From assembly GCF_900324465.2 (NCBI RefSeq), contig NC_046630.1, forward strand, positions 11,049,125-11,113,124: DNA of 64,000 nucleotides, written 5' to 3'. Position numbers and translations under genes: made by a program. The DNA comes from Anabas testudineus (lineage: Eukaryota; Chordata; Actinopteri; Anabantiformes; Anabantidae). Below, in pieces: positions 13,051 to 24,595 of this stretch. The notes under the pieces are model-generated. The model saw only the letters and a program-made list of their open reading frames with translations. It was not told the DNA's origin and did no database searches. Position 1 is the first letter of the stretch, and each line of letters starts with the position of its first letter.

Positions 13051-13396
13051 TCGACCAGTTGCTCTGGGGGTGACTGAGTCTATAGAAAATTCATAAATGT
13101 TTGCTGGGGCTATTTATATGTGTAATGTATTATATTTTATAACATATATTAATATATTTTACATTGGCATATTGTCATATTTCTTCGTTAACATCTAGAA
13201 ATTAAATTTGAACCAAGAATAGATTCATTCCCATTGATAAGGACAAAGGGTTGTGTCAGTCACATTTTAATTTCCTGCCATCTGGGGCGTCACACTATTA
13301 TGCACAATCACATTCCAAGATATTACTACAAAGCTCAACTCTGTCACAGCTGGATTTGGCAAGTCATTTACCATTCTTGTTGAAATAGTAAGGACT
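12524..13396. repeat. Imperfect inverted repeat, arms about 77 bp, spacer about 720 bp
   Basis: The left arm is 12524-12602 and the right arm 13321-13396. After reverse-complementing the right arm they agree at roughly 85-90 percent of positions with one small gap. The shared core includes TTTCAACAAGAATGG and TGCCAAATCCAGCTGTGA. The left arm lies inside the piggyBac remnant, so the right arm is most simply a second, oppositely oriented piece of the same element. Weaker similarity may extend a few tens of bases outward. Confidence 0.8.
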
Positions 13397-13982
13397 CTCT
13401 AGAACAGGTGAAGTCTACTTCATTTTGTGTCAAGATTAAAGGCACAGCGTTTTCTCCACTTGAAAATACAATTAGGACAAACACCATTTTAGTTTTGCTG
13501 CATTCAGTGGATTTCACACTTTGAGTCCTCTGGGTCCTAAAAGACAACTGACTAATTGAGGTGTTCCAGAGGGTTTTATACACGGACCTCAGCTGAAATT
13601 GATTTACAGAATGAAGCGATGGCTGCCTTTATTCATATGATTTCAATTTCAGAAGATCTTCAAAGACTGAATAGATTTAATTTAGAATCACACTCGCTGC
13701 CAATTAAAGTTGTATTCAGCTTGCCATCAAACAGAACAGCCTAATAAAACTTATCTTTGTGTGTATTTGAATCTTAATTTTTTGTTGAATTTTGTTGTCA
13801 GTCAGAAAGGAACTACAGTGAAGAAACCTGGTTAACTTGATATGCTCTGTCACTCTTCTTTACGCACATACAAACACACACCTACAACAGGTGCTCCCAC
13901 ACACCCAAAGCTCATTGTCTCAGAATTTTAAAACAGTGTCTCAACTAACGATCAGACTAACACACAATCAGTTCTAGATGTT
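13397..13982. other. Gap between transposon remnant and ccdc32 3' end
   Basis: About 590 bases. Its first part may be further decayed piggyBac sequence continuing from the right inverted-repeat arm. I see no gene here. Confidence 0.4.
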
Positions 13983-13988
13983 TTTATT
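13983..13988 (-). promoter_or_regulatory. ccdc32: Candidate poly(A) signal of ccdc32
   Basis: TTTATT on the + strand (AATAAA on the minus strand), the first exact match downstream of the ccdc32 stop. It implies a 3' UTR of about 0.58 kb. Confidence 0.5.
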
Positions 13989-14560
13989 GAAACAGGTAAA
14001 TCTTCATATGAAAAAAACATGACAAAAATAAAGATGTTACACAATATGTTACAATGTACTGGCACACAAACTGATATCACAGTATTCCTACTTTTGATGT
14101 CACCATTTTCAGACAAGAAAAAAAAGTAGATAATACACTGCGTACGTCAGCGCTAGACTAATTTACAACATGATACTGCATGTGGTCCATCATTAACCTT
14201 TGCATATGTATTTTAATAAGAATAGAACCATTCTTGTTTCAGATATAGCAGGAGACACTTCACAGACTACATATTAATTCTGCTCTAATTTCAGTCTTTC
14301 ATTATATATTTTCATGGCGTGATGTGGGTAAAGGGATGAATAGCAAGGACAAAAGACATGTGACTGAATTAGTACTTAACACTCAGTTGCTGCGGATACA
14401 GGGGATGATGACAGGTTGTAATAGCTTGTTTGACTGCTAATAACAAAAGCTTTGGCCTAAACAGCAATATGACATAACGCAGCTCCAAATAAATGTGGGG
14501 GTAATAAGTCACGCTTACCGAATACACTCCAAATTAGTTAGTGTTACTATTTTAACACAC

Positions 14561-15200
14561 TCATTTCTCTGGGCTGTGTGTATCATCTTGCTCAGGGTTA
14601 TGTCTGTCTCCCTCTTCCTCTGTGTCTTCCTTTTGCGTTTGGTTTGATCCGGCTGGCTCCTTATTCTGAGCCGGCCTCAGAAGATATTCTAGCTCCTCTG
14701 CGCTGATGGCCACCTTCTCAGGAATCAACCACCTCTTGAAATGTTCGAGAGCACTGCGCAGTGAGTGACACAAAAAGTCATGATTGTTAAGATGAGGTCT
14801 GTGTGAAGCTCTGTGCTGCCTGTGATGCCTGTATTATCCTCGAAACACATAATGTGAAGTAATTCTGTTGTCTAGACAAGTAAATAATACATAAATTTCT
14901 TTTATGCAATAGCTTTAGTTAGAAAATGTAATATCAAAGAAAAAAAGAAACACTTTCAGCAAGAAGAGACTTCACTACCTCTCATCCATGTCACCACCTT
15001 GGAAGAGCTCTGAGGTCTGGGCGTCGTGCAGGAATCTATCCCAGCATTCTTTCTTAGCTTGAGACAAGGACCGCAGCATGTCCCTGGATGTCACATCACT
15101 AGACTGGCCCTTTAACCTCTTCAGGCGGTTCTCTGCAGCAAGGTGTAGGTAAAATCTTAGCATCCAAGTTTTAATTGACATTATTGAATAGAAGGACTAG

Positions 15201-15243
<43 letters not shown>

Positions 15244-15982
15244 AGATGCTCTTCCCTCTTTTTAGTGAAGACTTTGTTGTCAAAATTTTAACAAAAAAAG
15301 GAAATGAAATAAATAAAATGTTTACTTTTATGAAACAACGTGGGGGAGAAACTTACAGCAAATCTAATGCATTTATTGATTGCAGCTAATGCTTAACCTA
15401 CTAAGTAATAGGACCACAGCATAAGATAGAGCATCATTATGTTGGGGCCTACCTTGAAGAATCTTAACATCTTAATTACACACAATGTCAGCCTTTTTTT
15501 TTTTTTTTTTTATCTATTTATCTAGTGAATACAGTGTAAAAGTTATTTTTAAACTAAAATTGTACTGTTGGTATATTTGAGGAAACCTGAAACAATCTCA
15601 GCTACAACACATTACATCATTCCACAGTTTTCCAAACAGAGCTGTATGATGAATGACACGATCTGTGGGATGGAAGACAAGGTGAGCTAAATAGGAATGT
15701 GAGGTCTACAGTCAGTGAAGGGACAAAACGAAGCAGGGCAATACCTAAACTGGCTAAGTACACCTGAGAATCCTCCATAGGTTCCCATTTGGCACTGGGG
15801 GAACCGGTAGTTGATCCATTTGATTGTCCATTGACCAGCGGTCCGACTTGTGTTTCTGGCTGGAATGAATCTTTGAAGTCAGTGTTGTTCTCTGGAGGTT
15901 GCACCTCCGGCAGACTGGAGCAGATTTCGGACCACAGGTCTCCGCTGGACCTGACCTCTTGGCTCTCGAAGTCGTCAATCAT
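14561..15982 (-). CDS. ccdc32: CCDC32, AP2-assembly cofactor, three coding exons
   Basis: CCDC32 is a small cytosolic protein reported to act in assembly of the AP2 clathrin adaptor. Coding exons on the minus strand are 15745-15982 (donor TTAG|gtattg), 14979-15132 (acceptor ttgctgcag, donor AG|gtagtg) and 14561-14753 (acceptor actgcgcag, stop TGA). The exon joins restore Glu and Ser codons and give 194 residues; the human protein is about 185. Diagnostic blocks are SGDLWSEICSSLPE near the N-terminus, DSQVYLASLENRLKRLKG, TSRDMLRSLSQAKKECWDRF and SALEHFKRWLIPEKVA. The start follows an acceptor (gacacag) at 15983, so the ATG opens the second exon; a noncoding first exon ends at 16274 with CAG|gtaagg. 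The C-terminal tail is acidic and polar. The intron at 15133-15744 carries an (AC)n and a poly-T run. Confidence 0.95.
15202..15239. repeat. (AC)n microsatellite in ccdc32 intron
   Basis: A 38-base uninterrupted AC run inside the intron at 15133-15744. A poly-T run lies in the same intron at 15494-15511. Confidence 0.95.
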
Positions 15983-16274
15983 TCTGTGTCAGTCACTAGA
16001 TTAACAGATGTCAATATCACTTTTATAAATCTGTGTTTTGTCTTATGTCTAGTTCTTTCAGTAGCAAAACAAAAACATTGGTTAAACATGTACATAAAGT
16101 CACAAAGGGACAATACTTAAAAACAAAAAAGGGAAAACAGGAGTCAAAAACTTCTAGATCAGTGTACTAGCTAAACTAGTATCTATGCCTGTTTATAGAC
16201 TATTATGCATTACAAATGTTCTCCATACGGTTTGTCACCATACACATACAAAGATATATTCTTAATACCTTACC

Positions 16275-16579
16275 TGTATAAAGATATCAACGGGTTAAGG
16301 GAATATTTCCTCTGATGTATGATTTAAAAAAATCTAAGATTAGCTTTTCTAGCTAACAGTGTCCATGATCCACAAGCTTTCACAGACGACAATCCACTTC
16401 CTTATTTGGGAACGTATGATTGGACGTTATAACCGCCTATCAAACTGTTTGGTGCTGTGATTGGCTCGCCACGGACGCTTGTTGGAACGGCTGTATCTTA
16501 TTGGTTAGGCGGTGTGGTTCGCTGAGGTGGGGGCTAGGAAGTTTGTGTCCGCTGGAAAGAGCGGTGGCGAACTGTCAAG
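16275..16579. promoter_or_regulatory. Bidirectional promoter of ccdc32 and pcmtl
   Basis: The noncoding first exon of ccdc32 (minus strand, donor at 16274) and that of pcmtl (plus strand, donor GTCAAG|gtacgc after 16579) point away from each other across this interval. Three inverted CCAAT boxes (ATTGG) lie at 16419-16423, 16460-16464 and 16500-16504, spaced 41 and 40 bases apart. I see no TATA box. This is the arrangement expected of an NF-Y-driven housekeeping promoter; start sites are inferred from splice sites only. Confidence 0.75.
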
Positions 16580-16882
16580 GTACGCAACTCTCCTGACCTT
16601 TTTAAAAATGTTTTCTTCGTGAGTATCGAGTATTTGATAAAGTAATATTAGCACTAACGACTGTCCAGTGATTTACTGTTTCTAATGTACCATTAACGTG
16701 TTACTAAACTACGACGCTGGGTGAGCTCGCTGTCTGTCAAAATCAGGTTTATACTCATAAATCTGCTGTGCCACATTCACCTCAGTCTGTACAGAATCAT
16801 TTATAAATCTATTTAAAATCATTTGTCTGTCATACCCTCTGCTCTGATCATCATGTCACTGCAGGGAGATCCTCTGTAGGAG

Positions 16883-19509
16883 ATGCGAGCAGCTTTAAGC
16901 CTGGCAGTAGTGGCAGTCCCCATGGGTGTGCTGCTGTCCAGGACCATGGCGTGGATGTCGAGTGGCAAAACACACCCAGAGCTCATCAGCAGGCTGAGGG
17001 GTAATAAAGTCATATCAGACTGTGAAGAGTCGTTCTCCTGTGTTGTATTTATTCTGAACTAAGGCCGTTATTTCTCTAGTACAAGCACATGGAGTTCACT
17101 CTGACAGTTGTTTTACTCATAATTAAATTAAAATTAATAATTAAATTACAAAAAAAATGATATTGCAATGAATACCAAATTAGTCAGGGCCTGTGGCGCA
17201 ATAAGGCCTCTGACTAGATCATAAGATTCTATATTTGACTCCTGGCTAACTCTAGTTGTGAGGTAGCTGTGAACAGTTAATAGACCAGAGGTCGACATAC
17301 CCCAGGGTTAGTGGTTTGATTCCATTGATAGTGTTGTGTTTCACTTTGAAAATGGAATAAATGTAGACTCCTGTAATGAAAAGAGAAACAGGTACAACAT
17401 AAATGTTAAAAATTAAAGCTGTAATAGAAAATTATTAATGTATGTGTATATCCCTTTCTTTTCTATTTTTTTTTTCATACCATATGTAAATTCGTAAGCA
17501 TATACTTGCTATATAGCTGGTCCCAGTTAATAAAAATATTGTCTCTAAGACCAGATAAAGACTGTATGTAAACACAAAATACATCACAATATTACAGTAA
17601 TCTAAATCCCACACATTTGCTCTGAATATCAACCCACAATTAGCTATGATTAGTCATTAGAGCCTAATTCTATGTTATTGTGCTAATTTCTCTATCTAAA
17701 ACATCTATGTAGATGTGCTTCCTGTGACCTCCATCGTTGAGGATATGGTTTAAATTATGCTTTCTAGCTGCAGATGTGACTATTTGGGTTAACAGATAAG
17801 TTTGGGTTCAGGTTTAAGGAATGAAAGCTTAAATGGACTTTATTAATCTATTCTGCACACATTTCATGTTGCCAAATCACTTCAGTGTAATTGTCTCTTC
17901 TTTTGCCTCCAGATCATGGGGTGATCCGCAGTGACAGAGTGTTTAATGCCATGCTGGCGACAGACAGAGGGCTCTATTCTAGAGACTATCCTTATGCAGA
18001 CTCTCCTCAGTCAATAGGTATTGATTAATGCCAGTTTTTATAAAACAAAAAAGCCTGTTAATATGATAAAAGATAATTGAGCTAATGCCTTTCATTGTAA
18101 AGTAATAGCTGTTTTAGAAACACAGATGTATGCTGTGACTTTGTGTTGTAATTTTTGTTATCACAGGCTACAGGGCGACCATCAGTGCACCACATATGGT
18201 GAGCAACAAAACTCTGACAACTTTGGATGTGTTATGCAGTTTGTAGGATGACATGATTCACTTTATACATGATTTATTAAATATGTTTCTGTGGGCCTGG
18301 TTTGACAGCATGCTCATGCTTTAGAGTTGTTAAGTGACAAACTGACAGAAGGGGCTTCAGCACTGGATGTTGGTTCAGGAAGTGGATATCTCACTGCCTG
18401 CTTTGCAAGAATGGTAGGTTCTATGTCTACGCTTGGTATGGTTCTTATTATAAAGAAATTATTGACTTATAAAGGAATTATCTCTTTTCATGAGCTCACC
18501 TAAATTATATGACTGAAGGCAACACCTGCATTTTTCCTATTGTGTGTAGACAGGACCCAGTGGTAGAGTGGTTGGCATTGAACACATCGATGAACTGGTT
18601 CAAATGTCAATAAAAAACGTGGAAGCTGATGACCCAGAGCTGCTCTCTGCTGGGCGCATTAAACTAATAGGTGAGTCAGGAGATGTCAAAGCCATGCCTC
18701 TAACAAATGCAGATATTGAAACTGCACAGGTGCAAAAGATTATAACATTATATCTATCTATCCACAGTGGGAGATGGAAGGCTTGGCTATCCAGACGGAG
18801 CCCCATATGATGCTATTCATGTTGGTGCAGCTGCAGCTGCTGTTCCCAAGGCTGTAAGGACACTTATGACTTTTGCTGTCATAAAAATAGGATACAAAAC
18901 AATTACATATTAAAAGTCATAAATCTTATTCAGAAGCAGCCAAAGTTCACAAAAAAGACACAAAACACATTACACATTAAAACACATTTTTGTACAACAG
19001 CTCTAGTAATGTAAATCAGAGCTAGTGGTCTTGAATGTAACCTGTGAATGAACATTTTACATAGAGACTAAAGAATTGTCTCCACCCTTAGTTGACAGAC
19101 TTCGTTGATTTTTGTCTCAAACTGAACAGCAATAACATAACGTTTTTGTTGTGTTTTCTGTTTTTTATGGAAGCTCTTGGAGCAGCTGAAGCCAGGGGGG
19201 CGGTTGGTTCTCCCTGTGGGTCCAGACGGTGGCAGTCAGGTGCTAGAACAGTACGATCGGCAGAGTGATGGAACCTTTCTGAAGAAAGCTTTGATGGGAG
19301 TAGTGTACGTCCCACTCACTGACAAGAGACGTCAGTGGCCCGGGTAAGAAAATACATCAATCATTTTTAAATCAAAATCTATGACAGAAAATCACTTTAT
19401 GTACAAAAAACCTGCACAGTATTTAGGATATTGCTTCCATTTATTCACCTACTTAGTTTATTCCTGATGATGCCCTTGTGATCCTTTTCTCCCCAGAGGT
19501 GAGCTCTGA
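16883..19509 (+). CDS. pcmtl: Protein-L-isoaspartate O-methyltransferase (PCMT-like), eight coding exons
   Basis: The enzyme uses S-adenosylmethionine to methylate isoaspartyl residues and so starts repair of damaged proteins. Exons: 16883-17000, 17913-18017, 18167-18198, 18309-18413, 18550-18670, 18768-18853, 19174-19343 and 19497-19509; all introns are GT-AG and frames join cleanly to 249 residues. Diagnostic motifs: [28 protein letters not shown], the SAM loop [28 protein letters not shown] and [12 protein letters not shown]. From the internal Met at residue 22 (MAWMSSG) the length is 228, matching the classical cytosolic enzyme (about 227). The 21 extra residues are hydrophobic and could be a signal anchor, as in some long PCMT1 forms. 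The C-terminus reads GGEL rather than the RDEL-like end of one PCMT1 isoform. A noncoding exon ends at 16579, and the coding exon opens at 16865 (acceptor ctgcag). Confidence 0.92.
17187..17253 (+). pseudogene. Degenerate tRNA-Arg-like sequence (tRNA relic or SINE head)
   Basis: The sequence begins GGGCCTGTGGCGCAAT and continues with TCTGACTA, GATCATAAGATTC and TTTGACTCCTGGCT. This follows tRNA-Arg (remembered as the ACG type: GGGCCAGTGGCGCAATGG, TCTGACTACGGATCAGAAGATTC, GTTCGACTCCTGGCT). Bases of the D loop and the anticodon region are missing, so it cannot act as a tRNA. A second B-box-like piece, GGTTTGATTCC, lies downstream near 17313, which would fit a tRNA-derived SINE. It sits in pcmtl intron 1. 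Confidence 0.6.
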
Positions 19510-20692
19510 CTGCAGTGTGATTGCCCCTGCAGGAGGTGGCGTTGGTGCTGCATCACCGGAGCCCCATAGCACTCCTCATGGATTCACTGAGCTCCAGTCT
19601 TAACAGCCACCTGTCCTGCTGGGTTGTCACCTAGCAACGTACAAGGAGGATCTTGCTCTGTTGCCTGACCAGACTGTCTTCCATGAGGGCTGAAACAGTG
19701 GGTGACTGCATAATTGACCACCGCTGGACTGATGACCTTACTCCCAGGATCCTTGGAGTCAGTTGGAGAGTGATAAGAATGTTGTAAATGGTGACGTTTA
19801 AGTGAAGTTTTCACATTTTTATTTATAGGGAGGTCAGTGAAGTCCAGCAATGATAAAATAATACTTGCAGTTTGAAACAATAGAGTATGTGGTACAATGA
19901 GATTGAAAATGTATGCAATCTTATTAGAAAGGCTTTGTAATGTATAAATGCAGTAACACAAAGTGAAAACCAAGTACAAGTTTAGGAAATTTATTACAAG
20001 TTTTGCAAATAAACAACATTTACTGTATGTGTACGATATGTCCTGTTTTACATTGTTATAGGCAGGCATTGTGCCAAATGTAATTAAAGCACTTAATTTT
20101 TCACCTGTATCAATACTACAATTATTACATTACATTAATCACATTTATTAATAAAATACAATACATGGATATTGTATTGACTTGTCAATGTTAACTGAAA
20201 TTTAATAAATGATTATTACTATACTCACGTATGTCTGTAAAAGTGGACATAAGATTAAGACATTTATGTAAAAAAAAAAACTGAGATAAAATTCAAATGA
20301 AAGGAAGACTTTCTTATAGTAAATAAGTGGATAAGATAATGCTCTGCTAATACTTACAATGCAATGCTTTATATTATACTAAATGTAATAACACAATAAC
20401 ATTTTAAACAAATTTTCATGCAAAACTCCAGCCATCGCATCTTAGATTATTAAACTAAACAAGCATACGTGGTAGAGTCGTGGCTTTTAATCGTGCTTCT
20501 AGCTGCTAACATTTGCAGAATGAACTCTTAAATGCACATTATGAACAGGTGATGGCGATAAAAACGACGTGAAGAATAAAACGAAGAATAAAAACACCAC
20601 GTTTGACGGTTATGGACTACACATAGAACTGACTGGACTACATGTTTGCGTCATCACTGCGCGCCTATGGTCGGTAAGCCCTCTAGAAAGCG
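19510..20692. other. pcmtl 3' UTR and rpusd2 upstream region
   Basis: Follows the pcmtl stop. AATAAA at 20008-20013 is the best poly(A) candidate. The remaining AT-rich stretch to about 20560 shows nothing. The last 130 bases, with more CpG, should hold the rpusd2 promoter. A 161-codon minus-strand open frame at 19584-20069 resembles no family and is taken as chance. Confidence 0.5.
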
Positions 20693-22888
20693 ATGCACGT
20701 GAACGTGTTGACTAGAGGTTTGAGAAATGATGGTTTATTGACTTTATTTCGGAGTAAAACTAACGTGGATAGTCGTGTGCGTCATAAACAACAACGTCAC
20801 CTTATCTCGTCTGATAGCGTTGAGACATTTGTGCGTCGTCTTTTTTGTTATTCACGGTTTCAACGGAGCGGCTCGACCATGGAGCAGGCAGTAGAGGCTA
20901 CAGAGAGGCCGGCGGACACCTCACTGCCAGCGGAGGAAACCACCCCGAAAGACGCAGCGGAAACCAGCAAACGCAAAAGCGACGAGCCAGATGACCCTGA
21001 GACAAGACGCCGAGGAAAGAGACGGAGAGGAGCGGGAGGAAAGAAGGTCCGTCCGGGAGAGAGGTACATCCCCCCTCCGCAGAAACGGAACCCAGGTGTT
21101 AGCTTCAGCCAGGAGCACTTTAACGAGACATCCTACTATTTTGAGGGTGGCCTGCGCAAAGTCTATCCATACTACTTTGACTTTAAAACCTACTGCAAAG
21201 GTCGGTGGATTGGAAAGAGCCTCTTGGAGGTGTTCAAGAGTGAGTTTAGAGCTGAGTCAATAGAGTATTACCAGAAGGCGGCCAAAGAGGGTCGCATCCG
21301 GCTCAATGAGACCCCTGTGGAGGACCTGTCCGTGGTACTCAGAGTAAGTGTCCCCAGTACATATTTAAAACTGTATTCACGTTGTATTTAGGAGCAGTGT
21401 CACCAGTTCTACTAAAAAATTAAAATGTGTGTATCACTGGAGGAAACTGTGCGAAAGCTTTCACAAAAGAGCCACCAAATGAAATTTAAACCTGACAGGA
21501 TGCTGTGTTATGGTGAATGTCAACATCCTGGGCTAGGTGAAGAGTCCAATTTCTCGGGAGTGATGACACATTGTTTAATTGATGGATGTTTAATTATGTT
21601 TTCTATGTCCTGCCCATAGAATAATGACCATATGAGAAACACAGTACACCGCCATGAGCCACCTGTAGTCGGCACACCCCTCGAGGTTCTGGTGGATGAT
21701 GGTGAAGTTCTCGTGGTTGACAAGCCAGCCTCCATCCCAGTCCACCCATGCGGCCGTTTCCGCCACAACACTGTGATTTTCATCCTGGGGAAGGAGAGGG
21801 GCATCTCTGAGCTTCATACAGTCCACAGACTGGACAGGCTCACGTCCGGAGTGCTGCTGTTTGCTAGAACACTTGAAACATCAAAGAGACTGGACCAGTT
21901 GGTGAGAGACAGACAGGTAAGTTTGGTTTTGCCTTAAAGATGAATAGGCAAATATGTTCAACCTTTTTGATCACTCACTGTTACCATTGTATCAGTGGGT
22001 TTTCAGATCTTCTTTAAAAACATTCTGTGCATTTGCTCTGCGTCCTAGCTTGAAAAGGAGTATGTGTGCCGAGTGGAGGGGGAGTTTCCAGAGGGTGAGC
22101 TGATCTGCGAGGAGCCCATTCTGGTGGTTTCCTTTAAGGTTGGCCTCTGTCGTGTTGACCCCAAAGGAAAGGAGTGCCGCACCGTCTTTCAGAGGCTTAG
22201 CTTTAATGGGAAAACTAGCGTGGTCCGCTGTTCACCCCTCACTGGCCGGACACACCAGATCAGAGTCCACCTCCAGTACTTGGGTTTCCCCATTCTCAAT
22301 GATCCCATCTATGGATCTTCAGCCTGGGGCCCTAACAGGGGGAAGGGTGGACTGGTGGGGAAAAGTGATGAAGAGCTGCTGCAGGCTCTGGTAGAGGAAC
22401 ATTGTTCTCATGAAAGTCTCCACTTGTTGGATATACCAGATGATGGTATTGAAATTGTAAAAGAGGCAGCTAAATACAAGACCTCTTCACAACCAAACCA
22501 GAGTGGAGAAAGTCGCAAGACACAGGCCGATGGATGTGGTGGGGATATAGAGTTAGAGACACAAGTAATAACAGGTTTTAGCTCAAGCAGCGAAAAAGTA
22601 AATGAGGTGAATGATGGCTGCACAGACACAAAACTTAACATTACCCCACACCAAGAGTCTCAGAGCACTGTTTCGAACAGGCCAGATGGAAATCAAACTG
22701 ACTGTACTGAGAAAACCCCTGCAAGTACAAGGGACAGCCTGTGCAGTGAATGTAAACTAGTACGACCAGATCCTACAGAAAAGGATCTCATCATGTATCT
22801 CCATGCTTTACACTACAAAGGACCAGACTTTGAATATAGTACGCGTTTACCTGATTGGGCCAAAGAGGACTGGGATGAAGCTGATTAG
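20693..22888 (+). CDS. rpusd2: RPUSD2, RNA pseudouridine synthase of the RluA type, three exons
   Basis: This family converts uridine to pseudouridine in RNA. Exons are 20693-21343 (AGA|gtaagt), 21620-21916 (CAG|gtaagt) and 22049-22888, all phase 0, giving 595 residues (human about 545). Seen in order: a basic stretch (RRRGKRRRGAGGKK), VSFSQEHFNETSYYFEGGLR, a DFKTYCKGRW block, VVDKPASIPVHPCGRFRHNT, then HRLDRLTSGVLLFAR carrying the catalytic Asp (HRLDR), then LEKEYVCRVEGEFPEGE, PLTGRTHQIRVHLQYLG and LNDPIYGSSAWGP. The C-terminus CSECKLVRPDPTEKDLIMYL also follows the human protein. Two in-frame starts exist: ATG 20693 (modest context) and ATG 20879 (ACCATGG, strong). The 62 residues between them are Arg-rich and nearly free of acids, as in a mitochondrial presequence. 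Confidence 0.96.
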
Positions 22889-24595
22889 TACGCACATCAT
22901 GAACACTGCTGATGAATTTGTAATTTATGTTACTGGAGTCGTTCATGTTTTCAAAACACAGAAGAATCTGAGTTGATAATTTTCATTAGCTTTTCAAATT
23001 TGGTAGAAACTCCCTAAAACTTCATTTTACAATATGTTGCTTCCTCCAGAATTGAATGTGTAATAAAATAATTTAATTTGGCTCAAAGCTATAGAGTAAA
23101 TGGAATTGTAATCTTTCACATTCTAACTTGAGGATTGTTTTAATGTCAAGAATGTAGTTTTCATTTAATGTTATCCTCGTAACTGTCATCTTTGAAATAA
23201 ATGAAGGGCCAGTTTGCAGGAAAATACATGTTTAATTTTATTCCAGCTTTGTGAAAAATTAACAACACTTGCTGTTCTAAATAATTGTGGAGGATATATA
23301 ATTTTCTCTGTCCATAGAAAGACTTAGAAAGCCTTATTTCTAAGGCAGGTAATTCTGTCTTAGTGATTTAAAGTGAAGGCTCGTAAAAGAATTATGATTA
23401 TACACGTAAGATCTTCAAAGCAAATACTTCTTACAACAAGAGTAAAAACAAATATAAATCTTTTTTTAAGGTCTTCCTGCTCCACTGTTGCTTCTTTCTG
23501 TTTTATAGTTAACATCATATTTATGACTATAAACATATCTGTCATATTAAAACACACAATTTTAGCTGTTTAAGCATATGAAGCAACCTTCTCAAAGATA
23601 TTTGCCTCATTGCTTGTGTTATAAACAGTGCTATTTGAATGGCACTGTGACACAGAATTGGCTGACATGGCATCTCAGCCAGTTAGTAACCATAGCTGGA
23701 TACTATATCACTATATATCCATCCATTTATAGATTTTTGCCTTGTAGAATCTGTTACTGTAATAACAGTAAGTAAACATTACATGTTTTGGCACTCATCC
23801 TGCACTAAACAGCATGATTTTTTTATGTGACAGTAAAAACACTAACTACAAACAAGCAATTACACCACGTATGACACATTTCAGATTTTCTACATCATAG
23901 TCACAGATGACATCCTGTACATATCTTCACAAAGTGCCAAACCACCTGCCTACTCAAGTGATTGTTATTTTACGTGTAATATTGATTAGTTTTCTATATA
24001 CAGTACAGTAGGTATGCAGTTCTGTACATAGGCACACACAATGCAACTCTTTCTCTGTATACATATCAATTTATCTTTTCATATACTTTAAGTCAAGTCT
24101 ATCATTCAATCCAGCACACAGAAAGGTTAGTGGTTGCACACAGGTGGAACTGTATTTGTGGATAATCCAGTCGGTGCAGATGTTAAAATGTTCCAGGCAC
24201 AAAGTAAATTCTGCAGCAGCAGGTGCATTAATTGATGTTAACATAACACAGCATACAGTAGTTTTAGTTTTTTCCGGTGTGATTTTGGTGCAAAGTTGTG
24301 GCTGAAATCTTCCATTGTCTGTCTGAAAATGCCCAGTTAAACAAGCCATGCCTTGATTTGGCCTTTTGCTGGATAAATACTTTGACCTCATTTAACAGCA
24401 ACCTTTGCAGCAACATGAGACAAACATGCTGTCAACTATTCTGCAGTTGGCTTATATTTCCTTTGAGTGTTATACAAAAGTAAATGTATGCTCCTTTTGC
24501 AGTTCTATATGCTTGTGAGTACAGAGACTCTTTTTTTTCTTTATAAATTCAGAGCAATTCATGCACAGTGTTTGCAAAGATTCCTCCTCCTTTGT
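22889..24595. other. Facing 3' UTRs of rpusd2 and disp2
   Basis: No gene. On the plus strand AATAAA occurs at 23062-23067 and 23196-23201 (rpusd2). On the minus strand the first exact AATAAA after the disp2 stop is at 23237-23242. The two transcripts would therefore end within a few tens of bases of each other, with a disp2 3' UTR of about 1.35 kb. Confidence 0.55.

Noticed and set aside
19584-20069. 161-codon minus-strand open frame
   Set aside because: It lies antisense to the pcmtl 3' UTR in AT-rich DNA, with biased Leu/Tyr/Asn content and no family likeness.
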